Below are positions 57,976 through 64,000 of a DNA stretch of 64,000 nt, piece by piece. The notes beneath the pieces are model-generated. The model did not search any database, was not told the origin of the DNA, and was given only the letters and a program-made list of their open reading frames with translations. Each line of letters begins with the position of its first letter. The first letter of the stretch is position 1. This DNA comes from Pseudomonas huaxiensis (GTDB taxonomy: Bacteria > Pseudomonadota > Gammaproteobacteria > Pseudomonadales > Pseudomonadaceae): positions 62,001 to 126,000 of the forward strand of contig NZ_QKVL01000004.1 in assembly GCF_003231275.1 (NCBI RefSeq), read 5' to 3'. Both the position numbers and the translations under genes were made by a program.

Positions 57976-58824
57976 ATGAAAATGCGACGACTCCTGGGGG
58001 CGGGCACCGCCCTGGTATTGGCAATGAGCGCCGTGACGGCGATGGCCAAGGAAGTGAGCATCGGCTACGTCGATGGCTGGTCCGACAGTGTGGCAACCAC
58101 CCATGTGGCCGCAGAGGTCATCAAACAGAAACTGGGCTATGACGTGAAGCTCATGCCCGTGGCGACCGGGATCATGTGGCAGGGCGTCGCCACCGGCAAA
58201 CTCGACGCCATGCTCTCGGCCTGGCTGCCCGTCACTCACGGCGAATACTGGACGAAGAACAAAGACAACGTTGTCGACTACGGCCCCAACTTCAAGGACG
58301 CCAAGATCGGCCTGATCGTGCCGGAATACGTCAAGGCGCAGTCGGTCGCCGACCTCAAGACCGATGAGAGCTTCAAGAAGAAAATCGTCGGCATCGACGC
58401 CGGTTCCGGCGTGATGCTCAAGACCGATCAGGCAATCAAGGACTACGACCTCACCGGCTACAAACTGCAGGCCAGTTCCGGCGCAGCGATGACCGCGGAA
58501 CTGGGCCGCGCCTATGCCAAGCAGCAGTCCATCGCAGTCACCGGCTGGGTGCCGCACTGGATGTTCGCCAAGTGGAAACTGCGCTTCCTCGAAGACCCCA
58601 AGGGCGTTTATGGCGCCGCCGAAACCGTCAACAGCATCGGCAGCAAGGAACTGGCGACCAAGGCGCCGGACGTGGCGGAGTTTCTGAAGAAGTTCTCCTG
58701 GCAGTCGAAAGACGAAATCGGCGAGGTCATGTTGGCCATTCAAGAGGGCGCCAAGCCCGATGCCGCCGCCAAGGACTGGGTGGCCAAACACCCTGAACGC
58801 GTTGCCGAATGGGTCGGCAAATAA
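57976..58824 (+). CDS. betX: BetX-like glycine betaine-binding protein
   Basis: A 282-residue periplasmic binding protein of the OpuAC type with signal peptide KMRRLLGAGTALVLAMSAVT ending AMAKE. Features are EVSIGYVDGWSDSVATTHVA, MWQGVATGKLDAMLSAWLPV and VPHWMFAKWKLRFLEDPKG; the aromatic residues shape the quaternary-ammonium cage. P. aeruginosa BetX (PA3236) lies in the same order before a DUF485 gene and actP. No permease or ATPase genes are adjacent, so it must serve a transporter encoded elsewhere. AAGGGGAAG precedes the ATG at 57976. Confidence 0.88.
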   Translation: MKMRRLLGAGTALVLAMSAVTAMAKEVSIGYVDGWSDSVATTHVAAEVIKQKLGYDVKLMPVATGIMWQGVATGKLDAMLSAWLPVTHGEYWTKNKDNVVDYGPNFKDAKIGLIVPEYVKAQSVADLKTDESFKKKIVGIDAGSGVMLKTDQAIKDYDLTGYKLQASSGAAMTAELGRAYAKQQSIAVTGWVPHWMFAKWKLRFLEDPKGVYGAAETVNSIGSKELATKAPDVAEFLKKFSWQSKDEIGEVMLAIQEGAKPDAAAKDWVAKHPERVAEWVGK

Positions 58825-58854
58825 TGGCTTGATGCCTCTATCCTGAGCCTTCCA

Positions 58855-58886
58855 GGGCCGCCCCCGGTTTATCCGGTGGGCGGCCC
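58855..58886 (+). terminator. Terminator after betX
   Basis: GGGCCGCCC (58855-58863) and GGGCGGCCC (58878-58886) pair around a 14-base loop, followed by TTCTGTTTG. It separates betX from the acetate permease operon. Confidence 0.78.
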
Positions 58887-59015
58887 TTCTGTTTGCGGAC
58901 CTTTACCGTCTTTGCAAAAGACTTTTACATCTAAGACTAAGGTCGTCTGGAGTGCGTTCATAGGCAGCATAAAGTGGAGTCGTTCTATCTAATCTGTGCT
59001 GCGAGGACAAAAACA

Positions 59016-59327
59016 ATGAACGACAGCATTTACCTATCGATACAAAACAGCCCGCGGTTCAAGGAGCTGGTTTCAAAACGTGAACGATTCGCCTGGATTC
59101 TCTCGGCAATCATGCTCGGCCTTTATTCTGCTTTCATCCTTCTGATTGCCTATGGTCCCCAACTGCTGGGCACCAAGATCAGCCCTGACTCTTCGATTAC
59201 CTGGGGTATTCCCCTGGGCGTGGGACTGATCCTTTCGGCCTTCATCCTTACCGGTATCTATGTGCGTCGCGCCAACGGTGAATTCGATGAGCTGAACAAC
59301 GCAATCCTCAAGGAGGCTCAGCAATGA
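59016..59327 (+). CDS. DUF485 membrane protein, partner of ActP
   Basis: A 103-residue protein with two membrane segments ([20 protein letters not shown] and [19 protein letters not shown]). DUF485 proteins (E. coli YjcH) are coded directly before the acetate permease and probably assist it. Its stop overlaps the actP ATG (ATGA). The ATG at 59016 starts [19 protein letters not shown], the usual family N-terminus. Confidence 0.93.
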   Translation: MNDSIYLSIQNSPRFKELVSKRERFAWILSAIMLGLYSAFILLIAYGPQLLGTKISPDSSITWGIPLGVGLILSAFILTGIYVRRANGEFDELNNAILKEAQQ

Positions 59328-60982
59328 TCCGGCGTCTACTGGCAACCCTGGCCATCGGCGCGTTTGCACCCGCCGTCTGGGCCGCCGACGCCCTGACCGG
59401 CGCGGTACAGAAACAACCGCTGAACGTTGCGGCGATCCTCATGTTCGTCGCCTTCGTTGGCGCCACCCTGTGCATCACCTACTGGGCTTCGAAAAAGAAC
59501 AACTCGGCGTCCGACTATTACGCCGCCGGCGGCAAGATCACTGGTTTCCAGAACGGTCTGGCCATTGCCGGTGACTACATGTCTGCGGCGTCCTTCCTGG
59601 GTATTTCCGCCCTGGTATTCACCTCCGGCTACGACGGTCTGATCTACTCGATCGGCTTCCTCGTCGGCTGGCCGATCATCCTCTTCCTGATCGCCGAACG
59701 CCTGCGCAACCTGGGTAAATACACCTTTGCTGACGTGGCGTCCTATCGCCTCGGCCAGAAAGAAATCCGCACCCTGTCGGCCTCCGGCTCGCTGGTGGTG
59801 GTGGCGTTCTACCTGATCGCGCAGATGGTCGGTGCGGGCAAGCTGATCCAACTGCTGTTCGGTCTGGACTACCACGTTGCGGTCATCCTGGTCGGTATCC
59901 TGATGTGCCTGTACGTGCTGTTCGGCGGCATGCTGGCGACCACCTGGGTACAGATCATCAAGGCAGTGCTGCTGCTCTCCGGTGCCAGTTTCATGGCGCT
60001 GATGGTGATGAAGCACGTCAACTTCAACTTCAGCGAGCTGTTCTCCCAGGCCATCGCCGTTCACCCTAAAGGTGAAGCGATCATGAGCCCTGGCGGTCTG
60101 GTGAAAGATCCGATCTCCGCGTTCTCGCTGGGTCTGGCGCTGATGTTCGGTACTGCTGGCCTGCCACACATCCTGATGCGCTTCTTCACCGTGAGCGACG
60201 CTAAAGAAGCCCGCAAATCGGTGTTCTACGCCACTGGCTTCATCGGCTACTTCTACATCCTGACCTTCATCATCGGCTTCGGCGCGATCCTGCTGGTCAG
60301 CACCAACCCGGCCTTCAAGGACGCTGCAGGTGCCTTGCTGGGCGGTAACAATATGGCGGCGGTGCACCTGGCCAATGCAGTTGGCGGCAGCATCTTCCTC
60401 GGCTTCATCTCGGCAGTGGCCTTCGCCACCATCCTGGCGGTGGTTGCCGGTCTGACCCTGGCAGGCGCTTCGGCGGTGTCCCACGACCTGTACGCCAGCG
60501 TATGGCGCAAAGGCAAAGTCAACGACAAAGACGAAATCCGTGTGTCGAAGATCACCACCATTGCCCTGGCAGTGCTGGCCATCGGCCTGGGTATCCTCTT
60601 CGAAAGCCAGAACATCGCCTTCATGGTAGGTCTGGCGTTCTCCATCGCGGCTAGCTGCAACTTCCCGGTACTGCTGCTCTCGATGTACTGGAAGAAACTG
60701 ACCACCCGTGGCGCCATGATTGGCGGCTGGATGGGGCTGATTAGCGCTGTGGCCCTGATGGTGCTTGGCCCGACCATCTGGGTGCAGATCCTGCACCACG
60801 AGAAACCGATCTACCCGTACGAGTACCCGGCTCTGTTCTCCATGCTGATTGCTTTCGTGGGTATCTGGTTCTTCTCGATCACCGACAAGTCCAAGGCGGC
60901 TGACGAAGAACGCGCACTGTTCTTCCCGCAGTTCGTCCGTTCGCAGACCGGCCTGGGCGCCAGCGGTGCGGTTTCGCACTGA
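59324..60982 (+). CDS. actP: ActP, cation/acetate symporter
   Basis: A 552-residue sodium/solute symporter family protein with about 13 membrane spans and a cleavable leader ([20 protein letters not shown]). Family blocks are [38 protein letters not shown] and [20 protein letters not shown]. It takes up acetate and other short acids. Regulation by MxtR/ErdR(CrbS/R)-type systems is known in pseudomonads; the sensor is coded at 10851-14327. A strong terminator follows. Confidence 0.96.
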   Translation: MIRRLLATLAIGAFAPAVWAADALTGAVQKQPLNVAAILMFVAFVGATLCITYWASKKNNSASDYYAAGGKITGFQNGLAIAGDYMSAASFLGISALVFTSGYDGLIYSIGFLVGWPIILFLIAERLRNLGKYTFADVASYRLGQKEIRTLSASGSLVVVAFYLIAQMVGAGKLIQLLFGLDYHVAVILVGILMCLYVLFGGMLATTWVQIIKAVLLLSGASFMALMVMKHVNFNFSELFSQAIAVHPKGEAIMSPGGLVKDPISAFSLGLALMFGTAGLPHILMRFFTVSDAKEARKSVFYATGFIGYFYILTFIIGFGAILLVSTNPAFKDAAGALLGGNNMAAVHLANAVGGSIFLGFISAVAFATILAVVAGLTLAGASAVSHDLYASVWRKGKVNDKDEIRVSKITTIALAVLAIGLGILFESQNIAFMVGLAFSIAASCNFPVLLLSMYWKKLTTRGAMIGGWMGLISAVALMVLGPTIWVQILHHEKPIYPYEYPALFSMLIAFVGIWFFSITDKSKAADEERALFFPQFVRSQTGLGASGAVSH

Positions 60983-60996
60983 TCGACCCGGCAATG

Positions 60997-61027
60997 AAAA
61001 AGACAGCCCTCGGGCTGTCTTTTTTTT
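60997..61027 (+). terminator. Terminator of the actP operon
   Basis: AAAAAGACAGCCC-TC-GGGCTGTCTTTTT followed by further T residues to 61027. The A run makes it partly bidirectional towards the DUF3309 gene. Confidence 0.93.
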
Positions 61028-61054
61028 GCCTGCGGGAGGCGGGTCAGGCGCGGG

Positions 61055-61207
61055 TCATATGTAGCCGAGCAAGAGCAGTATCAACAGGACGATCAGCACG
61101 GTACCGATGATGCCCGATGGTCCGTAGCCCCAGCTTCTGGAGTGCGGGAATACCGGCAGGCCACCGATCAGCAGCAGGATCAGGATGATGATTAGAATTG
61201 TGCCCAT
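61055..61207 (-). CDS. DUF3309 small membrane protein (50 aa)
   Basis: A 50-residue protein: GTILIIILILLLIGGLPVFP, then HSRSWGYGPSGIIGTV and a second hydrophobic run. This two-span pattern with the PSG turn is DUF3309. It is often linked to stress-induced expression, but its function is unknown. The ATG at 61207 is preceded by GAGGAATCGTC on the minus strand. It is convergent with actP. Confidence 0.88.
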   Translation of the reverse strand: MGTILIIILILLLIGGLPVFPHSRSWGYGPSGIIGTVLIVLLILLLLGYI

Positions 61208-61438
61208 GACGATTCCTCTGGTTTCGGTCGGATGGGCAGACCTGTCTTTCAGGCCCGCTTGTTATTGCGACTGCCGCCGTGAGGGAAAAGTTTAATCAAC
61301 CTCACGTCTCCCTCTTCGAAAGCCCCCGCAATCCACGCCTTTTTTTGCCCGTGCCATTCAGCAACCTGATACCGCGTGGGCCGGCGCAGGGCCTTCGCTA
61401 CACTGGCCTTCACCGTCAAGCACACAAGGCAGCTGGCT

Positions 61439-62254
61439 ATGCAGAACCGCATGATGATCACTGGCGCGGGATCCGGACTGGGTCGTGAAATTGCCCTGCG
61501 CTGGGCCCGCGAGGGCTGGCGACTGGCATTGAGCGATGTCAGCGAGGAAGGCCTCAAACAGACCCTTGCGCTGGTTCGTGAGGCCGGCGGTAGTGGCTTC
61601 ATCCAGCGCTGCGATGTCCGCGACTACAGCCAGTTGATCGCCCTGGCACAGGCCTGCGAAGAGCACTTCGACGGCATCGATGTGATCGTCAACAACGCCG
61701 GCGTGGCCTCGGGCGGTTTCTTCGCCGAGCTGTCGCTGGAGGACTGGGACTGGCAGATCGCGATCAACCTCATGGGTGTGGTCAAGGGATGCAAGGCGTT
61801 CTTGCCGCTGCTGGAGCGCAGCAAGGGGCGGATCATCAACATCGCTTCCATGGCCGCGCTGATGCAGGGCCCGGCGATGAGCAACTACAACGTCGCCAAG
61901 GCCGGTGTGGTGGCATTGTCCGAGAGTCTGCTGGTGGAACTGCGGCAGCTCGACGTAGCGGTGCATGTGGTCTGCCCGTCGTTCTTCCAGACCAACTTGC
62001 TGGACTCCTTCCGCGGCCCGACGCCGGCGATGAAGGCTCAGGTCGGCAAGCTGCTGGAAAGTTCGCCTATCAGCGCTACCGATATCGCCGAATACATCTA
62101 CCAGCAGGTCGCGCACGGCCAGTTCATGATCTTGCCGCACGAGCAGGGTCGGATGGCCTGGCAGCTCAAGCAGCACAATCCGCAGGCGCTCTACGACGAA
62201 ATGGCGAGCATGGCGGAAAAAATGCGCGCCAAAGGCCGTCAGCCGCAATCCTGA
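61439..62254 (+). CDS. Short-chain dehydrogenase/reductase (SDR)
   Basis: A 271-residue NAD(P)-dependent oxidoreductase. The cofactor motif is MITGAGSGLGREIAL (about 6-20), then NNAGVASGGFF, and the catalytic SNYNVAKAG with Tyr near 153 and Lys near 157 and Ser upstream in INIASMAAL. The length fits classical SDRs. The ATG at 61439 is preceded by AAGG. The substrate is unknown. ynfA follows 48 bp downstream. Confidence 0.88.
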   Translation: MQNRMMITGAGSGLGREIALRWAREGWRLALSDVSEEGLKQTLALVREAGGSGFIQRCDVRDYSQLIALAQACEEHFDGIDVIVNNAGVASGGFFAELSLEDWDWQIAINLMGVVKGCKAFLPLLERSKGRIINIASMAALMQGPAMSNYNVAKAGVVALSESLLVELRQLDVAVHVVCPSFFQTNLLDSFRGPTPAMKAQVGKLLESSPISATDIAEYIYQQVAHGQFMILPHEQGRMAWQLKQHNPQALYDEMASMAEKMRAKGRQPQS

Positions 62255-62302
62255 GCGGCGGCATCGGGTATCCTCGGCGCTTTGCCAGCATTGGGGATAC
62301 CT

Positions 62303-62638
62303 GTGGTCAACTACCTGTTGTTCTTCCTCGCAGCGGTGTTCGAGATCGCCGGTTGCTACGCCTTCTACATGTGGCTGCGCCTGGGCAAGAGCGCCTGGTG
62401 GATCGCCCCTGCGCTGCTCAGCCTGACCCTCTTTGCCCTGCTGCTGACCCGTGTCGAGTCGGCTTACGCCGGGCGCGCCTACGCCGCCTATGGCGGGATC
62501 TACATCGTTACGTCATTGCTCTGGCTGGCGCTGGTGGAGCGCGGCCGGCCGCTGGGTAGCGACTGGATCGGCGGATTGCTCTGCGTCGCGGGTGCGACGG
62601 TGATCCTGCTGGGACCGAGGCTCCAGAGTGCGGGCTGA
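62303..62638 (+). CDS. ynfA: YnfA family (UPF0060) membrane protein
   Basis: A 111-residue, four-span membrane protein related to SMR transporters. The conserved [40 protein letters not shown] and [20 protein letters not shown] are diagnostic. The GTG at 62303 gives the family start ([10 protein letters not shown]). Some YnfA proteins export cationic compounds; this one is not tested. Confidence 0.92.
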   Translation: MVNYLLFFLAAVFEIAGCYAFYMWLRLGKSAWWIAPALLSLTLFALLLTRVESAYAGRAYAAYGGIYIVTSLLWLALVERGRPLGSDWIGGLLCVAGATVILLGPRLQSAG

Positions 62639-62767
62639 TCTTGTGGGAAGAATGTGTAGGGCATTTCCGTTAGGCGTGTAGGTTCTCTCTCTTTCAAGAT
62701 CAGACCATTGAAGCGGACTACCCCGACAGCCAGTCTCCGAATTCACCTTGAAATGGAGGATTCGGGA

Positions 62768-62953
62768 ATGCTGGTCATAGGACGCGAAATAGGCGAGGTC
62801 ATCAACATCGGCGACGACATCAAGCTCAAGGTCCTGGCTGTGGACGGCGGGACCGTGCGGTTCGGTATCAGCGCGCCGCGCAATGTCGAAATTCATCGCG
62901 CGGAGATCTACAAGCGCCTGGCCGAGCAACTGGAAAAGGAGGCGGCCAGTTGA
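62768..62953 (+). CDS. csrA: CsrA/RsmA-family RNA-binding regulator, divergent paralogue
   Basis: A 61-residue dimeric RNA-binding protein. The CsrA core is visible: LVIGREIGEVINIGDDIKLK and VRFGISAPRNVEIHRAEIYK, with the RNA-contacting Arg in PRNVEIHR. The N-terminus MLVIGRE differs from MLILTR of RsmA and RsmE, so this looks like an RsmI-type third paralogue. The leader contains two GGA triplets (ATGGAGGATTCGGGA) at the ribosome-binding site, which suggests auto- or cross-repression by Csr proteins. The ATG at 62768 is chosen; a longer frame to 62708 would include the leader. Confidence 0.9.
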   Translation: MLVIGREIGEVINIGDDIKLKVLAVDGGTVRFGISAPRNVEIHRAEIYKRLAEQLEKEAAS

Positions 62954-62962
62954 GCCGTCGGC

Positions 62963-63190
62963 TCAGTCGAGCAGTTCCTTGGGCACATCGTGCTTGGCCA
63001 GCAACTGGCACTGCTGGCTTTCGAGGTCGAAGAGGATGAATGCCTGACCCTTGGCCAGCGCCTGGCGAACCCGCAGTACGCGGGTTTCCAGCGGGGTGTC
63101 GTCGCCGTTGTCGGTACCTTCGCGGGTGACGAAATCCTCGATCAGGCGGGTCAGGGTCTCGGCTTCGAGTTGGTCGTAGGGGATCAGCAT
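62963..63190 (-). CDS. yheU: YheU family (UPF0270) protein
   Basis: A 75-residue soluble protein: MLIPYDQLEAETLTRLIEDF, then VTREGTDNG and a C-terminal ALAKGQAFILFDLESQQCQL. This is the YheU signature. Function is unknown. Convergent with csrA, with only nine bases between the stops. Confidence 0.92.
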   Translation of the reverse strand: MLIPYDQLEAETLTRLIEDFVTREGTDNGDDTPLETRVLRVRQALAKGQAFILFDLESQQCQLLAKHDVPKELLD

Positions 63191-63658
63191 CTGGAGCGGG
63201 CCTTGGGGGAGGGGGATGGCACATGCTACCTGTGTTTGTTCTCTGGGGCCTCATCGCTGGCTTGCCGAAACCATGAGGCGCCAGTCAGGAGACCGCGTAG
63301 CAGCGACCAGACGCATGCCGAAAGTGTTCTAGCGTTCTTGAGAGCGAGCGCCGCCCGCGCGGCGCATCGCGAGCACGCTCGCTCCTACAGTGGTTGCAAC
63401 GTGCCATGGCCTGTGAGATCGGCATTGCCAGCCTTGGCGTATGTCTGGAAAGTGCGATGGGGTTGAGGCGTCAGCCTCGGAATCGAGCCGAGCCACAAAG
63501 GCGGTCAACCATGGCCTGACAGACTTGGGTACGTTGCAACCACTGTAGGAGCGAGCTTGCTCGCGATGCGCCGCGCGGGCGGCGCTCGGTCTCACGGGCG
63601 CTGGAAAACCTCCGGCATGCGCGTAGATACCCATGCAACGATAAGGCCCTCCAACCCA
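63191..63658. other. 468-bp gap rich in repeats
   Basis: No convincing gene. It holds a degenerate GGGGCCTCAT/ATGAGGCGCC hairpin (63245-63282) and the long inverted repeat at 63346-63587. The open frames here are mirror images of the repeats. Confidence 0.6.
63346..63587. repeat. Extended REP inverted repeat with 57-bp arms
   Basis: Arms at 63346-63402 and 63531-63587 are reverse complements with one mismatch (GAGCACGCTCG against GAGCAAGCTCG). Each holds a REP core plus flanking CGCCGCCCGCGCGGCGCAT and CAGTGGTTGCAACGT. A 128-bp centre separates them. It is longer than the other REPINs here. Confidence 0.88.
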
Positions 63659-64000
63659 TCACTGATCCCGCCTGCCCAGCACCTCCTCAACCGCCGGCAC
63701 CCGCGTATCACTCTCCATCTGCGCGTCATGCTCAAGCTGATGACTGAAGCGCTCCAGTGAACTCCCCGCCGGGTGCGAGTCGGCGGCGAACACTGGTGGG
63801 CTCAGCAGGTACGCGCCCAGCAATCGGCTCAGCGCCGCGAGGCTGTCGATATGGGTGCGTTCATAACCGTGGGTCGCATCACAACCGAAGGCCAGCAGCG
63901 CGGTGCGGATATCGTGCCCAGCGGTGATCGCCGAGTGGGCGTCGCTGAAGTAATAGCGGAACAGGTCACGCCGCACCGGCAGGTTGTGTTCATGGGCCAG
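63659..64000 (-). CDS. M42-family peptidase of the NAGGN osmoprotectant type, C-terminal end
   Basis: The last 113 codons of a gene entering from the right edge. The tail LFRYYFSDAHSAITAGHDIR and LLAFGCDATHGYERTHIDSL, ending in a charged helix, resembles the M42-like peptidase coded beside asnO and ngg for N-acetylglutaminylglutamine amide synthesis. The catalytic part lies outside the window, so the family is clear but the specific role is inferred from memory of related proteins. Confidence 0.78.
   Translation of the reverse strand: MAHEHNLPVRRDLFRYYFSDAHSAITAGHDIRTALLAFGCDATHGYERTHIDSLAALSRLLGAYLLSPPVFAADSHPAGSSLERFSHQLEHDAQMESDTRVPAVEEVLGRRDQ

Noticed and set aside
59336..60994. A 552-codon frame opposite actP
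   Set aside because: Exact shadow of the symporter gene, with no recognisable domain.
1..64000. CRISPR arrays, insertion sequences, prophage or integrated element
   Set aside because: No regularly spaced repeats with unique spacers, transposase or integrase signatures, or tRNA-end duplications were seen; the tRNA pair at 19297-19462 has no nearby integrase or repeated 3' end.

Overview
The window reads as a chromosome segment of a Pseudomonas of the P. fluorescens lineage. The basis is high GC with dense coding on both strands, gene order that I recognise from Pseudomonas cores (cobT-cobC-cobS; an ABC-phosphodiesterase-HAD-quinone reductase-Prc-EAL block; apeB-rluA-minEDC-lpxL; betX-DUF485-actP; rmuC and mxtR), and six sites carrying the fluorescens-type REP core GTAGGAGCGAGCTTGCTCGC. 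I see no insertion sequence, prophage, CRISPR array or integrase. Gene identities come from motif and family recognition by eye; no database search was run.

Layout. 1-1720: end of the cobalamin cluster (cobT, cobC, cobS). 1746-3561: MarR regulator and MFS exporter sharing a 16-bp palindromic operator. 3601-7938: glutathione peroxidase, DUF2798, LysR, FadL-type porin and two unknown genes, then 939 bp without a convincing gene. 8878-17729: Sel1 protein, rmuC, the hybrid kinase MxtR, a TDT-family exporter and an MFS-PlsC fusion. 17749-18136: guanidinium exporter gdx behind a guanidine-II riboswitch. 18217-19531: rdgC and tRNA-Val/tRNA-Asp. 19578-27070: nitrate assimilation, with a nitrate reductase fused to its own NADPH-flavoprotein and nirBD. 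Each unit has an NtrC-like site, a sigma54 promoter and a two-hairpin ANTAR (NasT-type) leader ending in a terminator. 27190-32834: PcaQ-like LysR, FKBP lipoprotein, DUF1232 protein behind paired DnaA boxes, a HTH gene pair, and two lipoproteins behind an AlgU-like promoter. 33002-38776: EAL-CBS-GGDEF protein, Prc/AlgO protease, quinone oxidoreductase, HAD hydrolase. 38800-44447: five-gene ABC importer plus phosphodiesterase operon divergent from a GntR/UTRA regulator with palindromic operators. 44444-51093: mechanosensitive channel, apeB, rluA, minCDE. 51215-57647: an envelope-lipid neighbourhood (LpxL, patatin, MlaA-like, periplasmic hydrolase) and a GH17 membrane protein. 57976-64000: betX, acetate permease operon, DUF3309, SDR, ynfA, a csrA paralogue, yheU and the end of an M42 peptidase.

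How it fits together. Nitrate use is gated at three levels: nitrogen starvation (NtrC/sigma54), nitrate or nitrite sensing by antitermination, and a self-contained NADPH-driven reductase feeding NirBD. MxtR, a known regulator of acetate metabolism, lies in the same window as the acetate permease ActP, whose symporter fold its sensor domain resembles. Two AlgU-like promoters drive envelope lipoproteins near prc/algO, a protease of the AlgU stress pathway. The clearest new observations are the RNA leaders (two ANTAR leaders, one guanidine-II riboswitch) and the operator sets. The least understood genes are the HTH/122-aa pair, the lipoprotein pair and the ABC-phosphodiesterase operon.
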